Source: Paralithodes platypus | Taxonomy: Eukaryota > Arthropoda > Malacostraca > Decapoda > Lithodidae | Assembly (NCBI GenBank): GCA_032716605.1 | Contig: CM064502.1 | Span: 53,832,879-53,896,878 of the forward strand | DNA: 64,000 nucleotides | Reading direction: 5' to 3' | In this document: positions 41,326 to 51,393 of the stretch, one piece after another | How positions within the stretch are numbered: the first letter of the stretch is position 1 | Layout: every line of letters begins with the position of its first letter | Made by a program: the position numbers and the translations under genes | Notes under the pieces: generated by a model | Databases searched by the model: none | Told to the model about the DNA's origin: nothing | What the model saw: only the letters and a program-made list of their open reading frames with translations

Positions 41326-41452
41326 CAAGGGACTGGGGTTCTCGAAAAGGGGTCTCCAGTCCTGACGCTATTCTTGACTTACAGTGTGCTGGCTTTAACA
41401 ATCCACAAGGGTTGATAGCCTGTGAAGTCCTATTCAAACTAACTAACTAACC
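41326..41452 (+). repeat. Hairpin-headed dispersed repeat, copy 3
   Basis: GGGACTGGGGTTCTCGAAAA, CTCCAGTCCTGACGC, TTGACTTACAGTGTGCTGG and the ACTAACTAACTAACC end are present. Confidence 0.8.
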
Positions 41453-41533
41453 AAACAGAGAAATATAAACTAGGAAACAGAATATACGCAGAAGAAATAG
41501 CCCGAGACATAAAATAGATTATTAAATGTCTGG

Positions 41534-41575
41534 CTTTAGTTAGTTAAAATAGGACTTCATAGGCTATCAACCCTA
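41534..41575 (-). repeat. Hairpin-headed dispersed repeat, 3' end only (copy 4, inverted)
   Basis: The reverse complement reads GGGTTGATAGCCTATGAAGT and CCTATTTTAACTAAC. It faces copy 3 across about 80 bp and runs straight into a partial T1. Confidence 0.7.
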
Positions 41576-41576
41576 T

Positions 41577-41683
41577 TGGCACGAAAGGTCTTAAAAGTGA
41601 CATAAATGGGGTGAAAGTTCTTAAAATCGCCAAACTAATGGGGCGAACATCTTAAAATCACTCAAGTGGAAATCTCCCCTTAA
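41577..41683 (+). mobile_element. T1 MITE, subfamily A, right end only
   Basis: Starts GGCACGAAAGGTCTTAAAAG and ends CTCCCCTTAA, with part of the final subrepeat deleted. Its last TTAA is also the first TTAA of the next T1. Confidence 0.85.
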
Positions 41684-42003
41684 GGGGAGGTTTTTAGTTT
41701 GTTTCCTACTCCTCCAGCAATCTTAACATTTTACCCCTTTGACCCCCTTTCAGGGTAAATTTGTAAATTTTTCGGTAGAAAAATTTGCCGGTTACTCTTA
41801 AATTACAGGCTCGCTATCGCTCGCCAGGATAAAATCGACACCTAAATGGCACGAAAGGTCTTAAAATTGACAGAATGGGGCGGAAATTCTTAAAATCACC
41901 AAACTAATGGGGCAAACTTCTTAAAATCTCAAAAGCAATGGGGCTAGACATGAGGGAGAAAGGGGTTAAGAAAAAAATCCCTCAAGTGGAAATCTCCCCT
42001 TAA
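41680..42003 (+). mobile_element. T1 MITE, subfamily A, hairpin-deleted
   Basis: 324 bp. The hairpin is reduced to AATTTGCCGGTTACTC. Head-to-tail with the preceding fragment, sharing one TTAA. Confidence 0.9.
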
Positions 42004-42230
42004 AGACATGACGGTGCATTGCAAGTGACACACTGGTAGATTTCTTACATAGATTGCAAAGAAAGAATATAATTTTAAAATATATAGATTAATATGGTCT
42101 TCCTTTAGCAAATTTAGTTGGAATATTGTAACAGATATAACGAATCTTAAACGTGAACACGATTGCATCTAACCCTATAGTTGTATATGAAATAATCTTG
42201 GCTTGAAATGTCAGTGATGGTCGAATATTA

Positions 42231-42345
42231 GAGAGAGAGAGTGAGTGAGAGAGAGAGAAACAAAAGAAAAAACACAAAGAAAAACAAGAACAAAAGAAAA
42301 GAGATAGATAGATAGATAGATAGATAGAGATATAAAAAATAGATT

Positions 42346-42382
<37 letters not shown>

Positions 42383-42430
42383 GAGAGTGGAGTGGAGAGT
42401 AGAGTAGAGTAGTAGAGTGGAGAGTGGAAG
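42231..42430. repeat. (GA)n, (GATA)n and GAGTGGA-type simple repeats
   Basis: Short GA run (42231-42260), GATA units in two blocks (42303-42330 and 42346-42383), then degenerate GTAGAGTG(GA) to about 42425. Confidence 0.9.
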
Positions 42431-42640
42431 AAAGGGAGCTGCCTGGTTGCAGTGGAGCCCCAGCTCAACTGTGTCACTAACGGACGGAATACAACAAAGT
42501 GTAACAAAATGTAAGTGTATACAACAAGAGAGAGAGAGAGAGAGGTCAACGCTCGGGGCCGCTTAAGGAAATTCTTGAGCGGGCAACAGAGGGAGGAGAA
42601 CGTCGCTTGGAGTTACGTTCACAGGTTCTTTCGTTCACCT

Positions 42641-42880
42641 GGCCGTTCATCCGCTGGTCCGTTTATTCGCTAGTCCGTTCATCTTCTAGTCTATTCATCC
42701 GTCAGTCTGTTCATCCGATAGTCCGTTCATCCGACAGTCCGTTCATCCGATAGTCCGTTTATTCAATAGTCCGTTTATCCGATAGTCCGTTCATCCACCA
42801 GTCCGTTCATCCACCAGTCCGTTCATCCACCAATCCGTTCATCCACCAATCCGTGTATCCACCCACTTACCAGTCTGTCC
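42641..42880. repeat. 16-bp minisatellite
   Basis: AGTCCGTTCATCCACC and variants (CGATAG, CGACAG, TTTATTCAATAG) repeat about 14 times. Three perfect units lie near 42797-42845. Confidence 0.9.
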
Positions 42881-43018
42881 ATCCACCAGAGCTTTGTTTT
42901 GACACTTCGGATTCGGTGGATAGGCATATACCTTCGCTAGAGAGACAATGGCTTTAGTTTAATGTCCCAAGATTACGTTAGGTTATGTTAGGTCTTTTAA
43001 GGTTAGGCTAAGTTTGCT

Positions 43019-43273
43019 TTAAGGGGAGATGGGTCGTTTTTCTGGCTCCCCTTCTTCTTCATGTTTAGCCCCATAAGTTTTCAGATTTTATGACGTTCGG
43101 CCCATTAGTTAGGCGATTTTAAGAGTTTTCGCCCCATCTCTTTGTCAATATTTAGACTTTTCGTGTCATTTAGGTGTTTATTTTTTCCTGGCGAGCGATA
43201 ACGAGCCTGTAATTTAAGAGAAATCGGCCTTCTACCGAAAAATGCATCAGAAAAACGCCCCATCTCCCCCTAA
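43019..43273 (-). mobile_element. T1 MITE, subfamily B, short form
   Basis: 255 bp. It has long terminal pairing: GGGGAGATGGGTCGTTTTTC at the left answers GAAAAACGCCCCATCTCCCC at the right. The AT-rich run and hairpin are deleted. Both terminal TAA are kept. Confidence 0.85.
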
Positions 43274-43274
43274 C

Positions 43275-43840
43275 TTAGATGAGGCTAGGTGGTGGTGTGG
43301 ACGTAGTAACGGTGAACGAACAGACCCAACCCGTGAACCATAGTTAGATGAAGCTAGGTGGTGGTGTTGTGGACGAAGTTACAATGAGCGAACAGACCCA
43401 ACCCGTGAACCATAGTTAGATGAAGCTAGGTGGTGTTGTGGACGAAGTTACAATGAGCGAACAGACCCAACCCGTGAACCATAGTTAGATGAAGCTAGGT
43501 GGTGTTGTGGACGAAGTGACAGTGAACGAACAGACCCAACCCGTGAACCATAGTTAGATTAGGCTATAGTCTATTCGCTGTAAGTAGGCGAAAAATCATG
43601 ACCTCTATCTTCTGTAAATAAAAAAAGGGTTAGAACAAATGGGCTGTACATTTCCACATCTATTAATTGACTGACTCTTCCCAAATAGTATAAATATTAG
43701 CTTGATTACTCTAGTCGTTTTGGGGTTACAGAGGTTAGAGGTCATGATTTCTCGCCTACTTACAGCGAATAGACAATAGCTGGTGTTGTGGACGAAGTAA
43801 CAGTGAACGAACAGACCCTCCCCGTGAACCATAGTGACCA
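43275..43840. repeat. About 69-bp tandem repeat, 4-5 units, interrupted by a MITE
   Basis: TTAGATGAAGCTAGGTGGTG starts units at 43275, 43344, 43416 and 43485, with a fifth beginning at 43554. CAGACCCAACCCGTGAACCA ends each. The fifth is split by the element at 43566-43782, and its second half ends at about 43834. Confidence 0.92.
43566..43782. mobile_element. MITE with about 37-bp inverted repeats inside the 69-bp array
   Basis: GTCTATTCGCTGTAAGTAGG and AAATCATGACCTCTA at the left answer AGAGGTCATGATTT and CCTACTTACAGCGAATAGAC at the right. Array sequence on each side suggests a TA target (CTATA left, AATAG right), as in Tc1/mariner-type elements. The interior is AT-rich. Confidence 0.85.
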
Positions 43841-43979
43841 TGACCTTCGGTGTGGCAGGCTGAGTGTCACACGAGAGGTTTGGACGGCAATTTACGATGA
43901 GCGAGGTTTTGTTTTTCTCTCGTTGTATTTCTTGGTATTTTCACATTGGAATAGACAACAAACCTGCGCGTATATGATC

Positions 43980-44358
43980 TTAACCCTTTGAAGCTCTGAC
44001 GCGTTTTAGCAGTTTATTTTGGCTATCATTAGACGATTTTATGCAGCTTAGGAAGTATCTGTGAATTAACCCTTTCAATCTCCAATACGCATTTCTTTTC
44101 GGTTTTCTAGTAATTGTTAGACGATTGTATTCAGATTAGGAAGGGTATATGGAAGTCGGAGGGTTGATTGAGATTAGGAAGGGTATATGGAAGTCGGAGG
44201 GTTGATTGAGATTAGGAAGGGTATATGGAAGTCGGAGGGAGGGTTGATTGAGATAGTCTTTACCGTTTTAACACCCACAGATCCTTCCTAAGCTGCATCA
44301 AATCGTCTAATGATCGTCAAATAAACTGATAAAACGCGTCAGAGCTTCAAGGGGTTAA
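43980..44358. mobile_element. T2 MITE with 24-bp termini, enlarged by a nested T2-like piece and internal triplication
   Basis: TTAACCCTTTGAAGCTCTGA and TCAGAGCTTCAAGGGGTTAA are the ends. TTAACCCTTTCAATCTCCAA starts a second T2 type inside (about 44067). GATTAGGAAGGGTATATGGA recurs three times (44130-44245, period about 38). The last TTAA is shared with the T1 that follows. Confidence 0.88.
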
Positions 44359-44680
44359 GGGGAGGTATTTAGTTTGTTCCCTAGGCCTCAATCAAGCTTA
44401 AAATTACACCCCATCGAGTCCCTTTCAAGATAAATTTGTACATTTTTCGGTAGAAAAATTTCCCGGCCGAAGGCCGGTTCCTCTTAAATTACAGGCTCGC
44501 TATCGCTCGCCAGGATAAAATCGACACCTGAATTGTACGAAAGGTCTTAATATGGGGTGAAAGTTCTTAAAATCGTTAAACTAATGGGGCAAACGTTTTA
44601 TAATATCAAAAGCAATGGGGCTAAACATGAGGGAGAAAGGAGTCAAGAAAAAAATCCCTCAAGTGGAGATCTCCCCTTAA
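44355..44680 (+). mobile_element. T1 MITE, subfamily A
   Basis: 326 bp. The junction AAGGGGTTAAGGGGAGGT shows the T2 right end and T1 left end using the same TTAA. One subrepeat is shortened (TCTTAATATGGGGTGAAAG). Confidence 0.9.
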
Positions 44681-45077
44681 CCCCTGCATAAGAAACTACC
44701 CTCAATCATACACATTATATATCCATGCATAAGATCAATATGTACAGTCGCGCTAATAAGTCATGTCTCGGCACCATGTATGTTTTGATCAATAATTGGT
44801 ATCAGCAATATCTAAGCTTCATTTCTTCATATCGAGTGAAATATACAAACATGTTCCTACACTTACCCACCCTATTCAACATCTGACAGACATTAATACA
44901 GCACAGAGTAAACCAAACGTAATGACAGCTGGGATATGACTTATTAGCGCGACCGTACGTACAATGCAAACAAGTATAATGTTTAAAATGAATACGTTAA
45001 ACAGTATTTAGGAAGACTATTGACGTATTTGCGTAGGAGGAATGTAAAGAAGCTGAACTGTTGCGAAGTAATAGCGG
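44681..45077. other. No identified feature; flanked by an inverted word
   Basis: TACAGTCGCGCTAATAAGTC (about 44744) and GACTTATTAGCGCGACCGTA (about 44937) are inverted, separated by about 175 bp, so this is possibly a small MITE of about 213 bp (44746-44958) with 20-bp termini. Nothing else is visible. Confidence 0.6.
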
Positions 45078-45412
45078 TTAAGGGGAGATGGGTGGTTTTT
45101 CCGGTCCCCCTTCTTCCTCGTGTTTATCCGCATTCGTTTTCAGGTTTTAAGACGTTCACACCATTAGTTTGTGAATTTGAAAACCTTTCGTCCCATTAAT
45201 ATATCAATATCAAGATTTTTCGTGCCATTTAGGTGTCGATTTTTTCCTGGTGAGCGATAGCAAGCCTGTAATTTTAGCAATTTTTCAATCGCAAAATGTA
45301 AACATTTATCTTGAAGAGGGTCTAGGGAGTGTTTTGTTTAAGCTTGATGAAGGTCTAGCGAGGAAACTAAAAAAAAATATATGAATGCATAAATAAATAG
45401 ACCCCCCCAAAA
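45078..45412 (-). mobile_element. T1 MITE, subfamily B
   Basis: Starts TTAAGGGGAGATGGGTGGTT. The core reads GGTGAGCGATAGCAAGCC. The right terminus has decayed after AATAGACCCCCC. Confidence 0.8.
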
Positions 45413-46095
45413 TACCCACAGGTACTGTACTTCTCAGGGGTCAATTTCCTGTGTGGGCCGATATTGGGAAAGACACGAATTTTCCTGGTATCGGCTGGGT
45501 GTGTTGCAGTGTTGCCAAGTGACGGGTCCTGCGCCAGTACCACACCCGACATGGCAACACTGCTTGACTGAATGGACCGGTGAGCAGCAAGGACAGACTA
45601 AACACACATAGCAAAGCCACTAAGACAGCTTCCTCTCTCTCCAACTCTACACTCTCTCTCTACACTCTTCAGATAATAGGACAAAGTAGAAAGTAGCTAC
45701 GAGGTGCCGTTGTAAAGGCTTATCCCTCAATACCTTCACCTGACCTGACCTGGTAAACTATAAAAACAAACTATAAACAATGAATTCAGGACAAGCCCTA
45801 TAGAAAAATAACGTGATTTTAGTGGTAATAGTGAAGGGGGTGGGGGTGGGGGGGGGGGGGGGGGGGGGGGGGGTTACTGGTGGGGATGATAATGGAGTAG
45901 CATTCCTGTTAACAGACTAGTAGTGATAGATGTTGGTGGTGGTAATGGTAAATTGTGTTGGAAGGTGGTGGTAATGGGGTAGTGTTATTGTGATAGTGGT
46001 GGTAATTATTGGTGGTGGTAATAGAAAAGTGGGGATTGGGCCTGAGTATATAGAATATAATAGAAAAGGTAATGGGAATATAGTGTTGTGGGTAT
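45413..46095. other. No gene; poly-G at 45833-45873 and GGT-rich sequence
   Basis: A G run of about 35 bases within GGGGGTGGGGGTGGG, then many GGTGGTAATGG words (45920-46020). The preceding part is unassigned. Confidence 0.5.
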
Positions 46096-46126
<31 letters not shown>

Positions 46127-46587
46127 TTTTTTTTATGAAAACGACAAAAGGAAGGCTGCCAGTGACGAGTGTCTTCCCCAAAGAAAAAAAGAGTGACAGA
46201 GAGCCAAATGCAAGGGTGGTTGGGATCAAAATGCCTAGACTCGCGAATTTTAAAGCAGTTTAAGTCATAGGATGAAGGAAAGATAGATTGAGGGAGAGAG
46301 TTCCAGAGTTCACTGGTTAAGTAGAAGGAATATTGTGAAAATTTGCCAATTCTTGGCTTGGATAGTATGACAGAGAAGTGGGACTGTGTTGAAAGGCGGG
46401 TGCCTCGCACTCGCCGCAAGGGAGGGGGCATACACTGTGAGAGCTCTGAAGAACACCGATTGTTGTAATAGCGATAGAAGAGTGAAAGATGCAACATTGC
46501 GGCGTGTAGAAAGAGATTATAGGGAACTAGTAAGAGGAAGTGAGTTGTTGAGGCGAAACGCTTTGGATTCTACTCGTTCGAGAAGTG
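46096..46587 (-). pseudogene. 3' end of a Jockey-like LINE with (AATA)n tail
   Basis: Minus strand. The frame from about 46497 reads LHLSLFYRYYNNRCSSELSQ and CMPPPLRRVRGTRLSTQSH, then YLTSELWNSLPQSIFPSSYD and LNCFKIRESRH. This is the C-terminal end that follows the reverse transcriptase in the family seen at 1-910 and 18.2-19.4 kb, by recollection of decapod elements. The frame is intact here to a stop near 46120. About eight AATA units (46098-46132) form the tail usual for Jockey-type integration. The 5' truncation point falls at the (TA)n run. Confidence 0.78.
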
Positions 46588-46588
46588 C

Positions 46589-46589
<1 letters not shown>

Positions 46590-46661
<72 letters not shown>
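46590..46661. repeat. (TA)n microsatellite, about 36 units
   Basis: Pure TA run at the 5' truncation junction of the LINE. Confidence 0.97.
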
Positions 46662-46789
46662 TGGTATATATGATGTATATTCCATATTCCATGTTGTCCC
46701 CTGAATACCAAATGTGGAGCCACACACAAAACAATAATATGGAGCCTCCTACCTTGTCCAATATACCGGTAAAAATGGACATTATAATA

Positions 46790-46990
46790 TTCGGCTTTCG
46801 CTCGATGACTTTGCGCATTGTTTTTGCGGATGTAACTGAATGCTCTCTCTCTAAACTGCCAATACTGTATGTTACACTGCCTTGAAAGTGAAAGCTGTAC
46901 TTTGCGAATTGTTTTTGCGGATGTAACTGAATGCTCTCTCTCTCGTGAAACTGCCAATACTGTATGTTACACTGCCTTGAAAGTGAAAGC
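46790..46990. repeat. About 96-bp direct duplication
   Basis: TTGTTTTTGCGGATGTAACT recurs at about 46817 and 46908. AATACTGTATGTTACACTGC and GAAAGTGAAAGCTGTAC follow in both, with a CGTG insertion in the second. Confidence 0.93.
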
Positions 46991-47022
46991 TGTACTTTTG
47001 GTTGTTGGGTTTGCTTCTTGGT

Positions 47023-47358
47023 TTAAGGGGAGATTTCCACTTCAGATATTTTTTTTCTTGACCCCTTTCTCCCTCATGTCTAGCCCCATTGCATTTGAGA
47101 TTTTAAGACGTTCGCCCCATTAGTTTGGCGATTTTAAGACTTTCCGCCCCATTCTGTCACTTTTAAGACCTTTCGTGCCATTTAGGTGTCTATTTTATCC
47201 TGGCGAGCGATAGCGAGCCTGTAACTTAAGAGTAACCGGCCTTCGGCCGGGACATTTGTCTACCGAAAAATGTACAAATTTATCTTGAAAGGGGCTCAAG
47301 GGGGTGTAATCTTAAGCTTGATGTATATCTAGAGACCAAACTAAAAACCTCCCCTTAA
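47023..47358 (-). mobile_element. T1 MITE, subfamily A, full length
   Basis: 336 bp with both TTAA ends and an intact hairpin (GGCCTTCGGCC). Confidence 0.92.
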
Positions 47359-47564
47359 GTTTGTCATGGTATTACTGTTATTTTGAGGATATATGGTAAG
47401 ACAATATTTGTTTGAAAGTTCATAAAATAACTCCCTTGTACAGCCACAAGCTATAATAAGTATGAATTCATCCATATCTGTGGCAAACCTAAACAAGATA
47501 AGAGTTATCATTATAATAACTCAAATAATATAATAGATTAATTATTTTCACTCCCAGCACCAAA

Positions 47565-47635
47565 CACCTCCCAATGAAATTAATGAAAGCATGTGATCCT
47601 CCCGGGATTCGAACCTGGGTTACCACATATAGATC
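47565..47635 (-). mobile_element. tRNA-derived SINE head, copy 3 (minus strand)
   Basis: The reverse complement reads GTAACCCAGGTTCGAATCCC and GGGAGGATCACATGC. The B-box is perfect. It is directly followed by a truncated T1. Confidence 0.65.
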
Positions 47636-47648
47636 TTCAAGAATGTTG

Positions 47649-47853
47649 AATTACAGGCTCGCTTTCGCTCGCCATGTAAACAAATCGATACCTAATGACA
47701 CGAAAGGTCTTAAAATTGACAGAAATGGGGCGAAAGTTCTTAAAATTGCCAAACTAATTGGGTGAACGTCTTAAAATCTCAAAAGCAATGGGGCTAAACA
47801 TGAGGGCGAAAGAAATCCAGAAAAAAATCCCTCAAGTGGAAATCGTCCCTTAA
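47649..47853 (+). mobile_element. T1 MITE, subfamily A, left half missing
   Basis: Enters at AATTACAGGCTCGCTTTCGC and ends AATCGTCCCTTAA (terminus mutated from CTCCCC). Confidence 0.85.
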
Positions 47854-47891
47854 TGCCATCATTGGAGTAGGCTATAGGCGTGTATTAATTA

Positions 47892-48019
47892 TTAACCCTT
47901 TCAAGCACATGACGACGTTATGCGCAGTATTGCACATGACGACGTTATGCGCAGTATTTTAGCTACTTACAAACTATTTTCTTCAGCCTAGGAAAGGTCT
48001 GTGATATTAAATGGCTTAA
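47892..48019. mobile_element. T2 MITE, left part, split by a T1
   Basis: TTAACCCTTTCAAGCACATG begins it. GACGACGTTATGCGCAGTAT is duplicated in tandem. The right part continues after the T1 as TAAGTAAAATCGTCTTAAGA and TAGCCGAAATGAAA (about 48410-48435). Confidence 0.7.
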
Positions 48020-48352
48020 GGGGAGATTTTCACTTGAGGAATTTTTTTCTTTACCCCTTTCTCCCTTAGGTTTAGCCCTATTGCTTTTGAGGTTTTAAGA
48101 CGTTCGCCCCATTAGTTTGGCGATTTTAAGAACTTTCACCCCATTTATGTCACTTTTAAGACCTTTCGTCCCATTTAGGTGTCTATTTTTTTCCTGGCGA
48201 GCGATAGCGAGCCTGTAATTTAAGAGGAACCGGCCTTCGGCCGGGAAATGTTTCTACCGAAAAATGTACAAATTTATCTTGAAAGGGGGTCAAGGGAGTG
48301 TAATTTCAAGCTTGATGGAAGTCTAGGAAACACACTAAAAACCTCCCCTTAA
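48016..48352 (-). mobile_element. T1 MITE, subfamily A, inserted into a T2
   Basis: 337 bp, both TTAA intact. T2-type sequence lies on each side. Closest to the 9225 copy (shares AATTTCAAGCTTGATGGAAG or near, and CTTTACCCCTTTCTCCC). Confidence 0.9.
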
Positions 48353-48639
48353 AACCTATCTCACCTATGCATTTGACTACGAAAATTCAACTCTAAGTTA
48401 AGTAAAATCGTCTTAAGATAGCCGAAATGAAAGTGTAGAGCGGTGTTGTGTGGAGTGGATAACAGTGATCCTGGCTGTCTCCTGACCCCTTGCGTAATCT
48501 CTCTATGCTGACTACCTAATTGCTGACTTACTGACTGACTGACTGACTTTTGGCTGACCTGGCATAATACATGATTAGATTGATATCCAGAATTCGAAAA
48601 TGGATATTAATCGGGATCGTGTACTTAGCCTTTAACTGT

Positions 48640-48745
48640 TTTGGTAGTGTAATGGTTTAGATGCTTATTTTATGGGTGTGGTGTCCCGAGTTCGAATCCC
48701 GGGAGGACCATATGCTTCTATTGGTTTATTAAAGTACATTGGGGC
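48640..48745 (+). mobile_element. tRNA-derived SINE head, copy 4 (plus strand)
   Basis: TTTTGGTAGTGTAATGGTTT (A-box region), GTCCCGAGTTCGAATCCCGG (B-box), then GAGGACCATATGCTTC. It is the clearest copy of the family and shows the promoter order directly. Confidence 0.72.
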
Positions 48746-48764
48746 TTACAATTGATGATTAATG

Positions 48765-48976
48765 TTAACCCTTTCAAGCTCCAAAACGCATTTCTTTTTT
48801 GTTTTCTGGTAATTATTAGACTTTATTCAGATTAGGAAGGGTATTATGGAAGTCAGAGGGTTGATTGAGAGAGTCTTTACCCTTTTAATACCCACAGATC
48901 CTTCCTAAGCTGCATAAAATAGTCTAACGATAGCCAAAATATACTGCTAAAACGCGTCAGAGCTTCAAGGGGTTAA
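48765..48976. mobile_element. T2 MITE, full length
   Basis: 212 bp with ends TTAACCCTTTCAAGCTCCAA and TCAGAGCTTCAAGGGGTTAA. The left and right ends belong to two T2 terminal types, so it may be a recombinant. It contains AGTCAGAGGGTTGATTGAGA. Confidence 0.88.
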
Positions 48977-48994
48977 GAAGGGGGTGTTATTTAA

Positions 48995-49375
48995 TTATTT
49001 CTCCATTCTCTCATCATTCTCTTTCGTACCCCCTTTATCTCAATCATCCTCTATTCCCACTTTCTCTCAATCATCCTCTCTCATCTCTTTCTCCCACATT
49101 CCTCTTTTCTCTCATCTTTCTCTCTCTTCCTCCTTTCTCTCATCTTTCTCTCTCTTCCTCCTTTCTCTCATCTTTCTCTCTCTCCCTTGTTTGTTCTTCC
49201 TAATTAATTTCGTTGTCTTTTCCTACTTTCACTCATTGTCTCTTTCTCCCCTTATCCCCCCCCCCTATTTCTCTCTCTCTCTCTCTCTCTTTACCTCTCT
49301 CTCTCTCTCTACCTCTCTCTCTTTTTACCCCTCTCTCTACCTCTCTCTCTCTCTCTTTACCCCTCTCTCTACCTC

Positions 49376-49412
<37 letters not shown>
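48995..49412. repeat. Pyrimidine-rich tract with (CT)n and CTCATCTTTCTCTCT-type repeats
   Basis: About 400 bp almost without purines on the plus strand. CTTCCTCCTTTCTCTCATCT repeats near 49125-49165, and CT runs at 49268-49412. Confidence 0.92.
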
Positions 49413-49414
<2 letters not shown>

Positions 49415-49611
49415 TCCTCCCTCTCGCCTCACGTCCCACAAATTTACCCACTGTCAGAGAATATCCCCCGGATTTTCCCTGTGTGTAAAACTGTTATCGG
49501 TGCAGTGAATCCAAGTGTCCTCATCAACAGTTCACAGACACTAAACCACCAGTCCACGTGCAGATACTTTGACATCACGCGGGTTGTTGCAATACCAAAA
49601 ATTTCTGCAAT

Positions 49612-49848
49612 TACTTTGGCGATTTAAAGAGCTTTCGTTCCATTTCTGTCAATTTTAAGAGTTTTCGTGCCATTTAGGTGTCGATTTTTCCTGGTGAGCG
49701 ATAGCGAGCCTGTAATTTAAGAGGAACCGGCCTTCGGCCGGAACATATCTCTACCGAAAAAAGAAAAAAAATGTATCTTGAAAAAGGGTCTAGGTGTAAT
49801 TTTAAGCTTGATGGAGGTCTAGGGATCAAACTAAAAACCTCCCCTTAA
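49612..49848 (-). mobile_element. T1 MITE, subfamily A, left part missing
   Basis: Enters near CTTTGGCGATTTAAAGAG and ends CCTCCCCTTAA. GGCCTTCGGCCGG is intact. Confidence 0.85.
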
Positions 49849-50442
49849 TGAATCCCAGTAATAATTAGTGCGGCTCAGTTGTTGTTGTTGTTCCCCAAGC
49901 TGCCTGGCCGAACAGCCCCAAGGCCCCGAGCAAGGCCAAGGCCACAACCGAGCACCCCCACAGAACCCCCCCTGCCGACCACAATAAAGCCTGGGTGACC
50001 GAAACCACTCCATGGCGGGGAGCTGAGGAGGGTGAGGAAACGCCCGGGAAACCAAATCCCCACCCAGGGCCCTGTGTCCCTCAGCAATTATGAAGAGAAA
50101 GTTGAGGGGCAAAGGAAAAATGTGACGCTTTGGCTTCCAATCTTGGTAGATTGGGAGGTCAATCCACGGAAGAGACGCCGTCACTTGAGATCTAGAAAAT
50201 ATATAAGTAAAAGGAACAGTCAGATTAAGCTATGGGTATGGCAGAGATCGCTCAGTTCTCACTCTGATAGACCAGCCCATCACCACATGACTAGAACCCA
50301 ATATCCTCTCAGCGCACCCGCCTTGTGCGGCTCAGTTTATCAAAGTTGTTCACCATTGTATCATAAATGGGCCTCCAGAAATTGGCCAGATGTTGTTGTC
50401 CACTTCTGTACTGTCCCTTCTGACTATCATAGTGCAGGCTGG
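49849..50442. other. Unassigned, partly GC-rich
   Basis: 49890-50090 is GC-rich (CCCCAAGGCCCCGAGCAAGG) with a GTTGTTGTTG run at its start. Open frames exist on both strands but no domain is recognisable. Confidence 0.4.

Positions 50443-50501
<59 letters not shown>
50443..50501. repeat. (TG)n microsatellite, about 29 units
   Basis: Pure TG run ending TATATG. Confidence 0.97.
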
Positions 50502-50510
<9 letters not shown>

Positions 50511-50527
50511 GTGTGCGCCTCGTTCAA

Positions 50528-50840
50528 TTAAGGGGAGATGGGGCGGTTTTCTAGACCCCCTTCTCCCTCATGTTTAGTCCCATTAGTTTTCAGATTTTAA
50601 GATGCTTGCTCCATTAGTATGTCGATGTTAAGACCTTCCGCCCCATTTCCTTATCAATATTAAGACCTTTCGTGCTATTTAGGTGTCGATTTTTTTCCCC
50701 GGCGAACGATAGTGAGCCTGTAATTTTGGAAGAACCATACCGAAAAATGTACAAACTAATCATGAAGGAGAGTCTAATGGATGTGTTTTAAAGGTTGATG
50801 GAGGTCTAGGGAGGAAACTGGAAAAATAATTAATACATGC
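50528..50840 (-). mobile_element. T1 MITE, subfamily B
   Basis: Starts TTAAGGGGAGATGGGGCGGT. The core has decayed to GGCGAACGATAGTGAGCC, and the right end fades after GAGGAAACTGG. Confidence 0.78.
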
Positions 50841-50959
50841 AACAAGCAAACAAAATGTGAAGCAAATGTGAAGCTGGCATACAAATATTGAGGCATGTGT
50901 ACTTCTGTGGGACACTCTGCGGCTGATAACGGAACTTGCACATTCCAGATACGGCTTAC

Positions 50960-51295
50960 TTAAGGGGAGGTTTTTAGTTGATTCCCTAGACTTCCATCAA
51001 GCTTAAAATTACTCCCCCTTGACCCCCTTACAAGATAAATTTGTACATTTTTCGGTAGAAAAATGTCCCGGCCGAAGGCCGGTTCCCCTTAAATTACAGG
51101 CTCGCTATCGCTCGCCAGGAAAAAATCGACACCTAAATGGCACGAATGGTCTTAAAATTGACAGAAATGGGGCGAGGGTTCTTAAAATCGCCAAACTAAT
51201 GGGGCAAGCGTCTTTAAATCTCACAAGCAATGGGGCTAAACATGACGGAGAAAGAGGTTCAGAAAAAAATCCTCCAGGTGGAAATCTCCCCTTAA
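50960..51295 (+). mobile_element. T1 MITE, subfamily A, full length
   Basis: 336 bp. Its right TTAA is the left TTAA of the T2 that follows. It carries the longest of the recurrent frames across T1 copies (51019-51330), which runs out through the element end. Confidence 0.92.
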
Positions 51296-51393
51296 CCCCT
51301 TCTGTACCGCCGACCTCTTTTATATTTTAGTCTAGCTATATTTAGACGATTGTGTACAGTTTAAGCAGAATATGTGGTGGTAAAATGGGTTGA
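51292..51393. mobile_element. T2 MITE, left half
   Basis: TTAACCCCTTCTGTACCGCC through TAGACGATTGTGTACAGTTT to GTAAAATGGGTTGA. The right half resumes at 51722. Confidence 0.85.

Noticed and set aside
46517..46957. 146-codon minus frame with Ile-Tyr repeats
   Set aside because: Crosses a (TA)n run; only the part below 46587 belongs to the LINE.
48984..49508. 174-codon plus frame with Ser-Leu-Phe repeats
   Set aside because: Pyrimidine-rich simple sequence.
49831..50184. Overlapping minus frames in a GC-richer stretch as a small gene
   Set aside because: No recognisable domain, splice pattern or homologous copy; left as unassigned.
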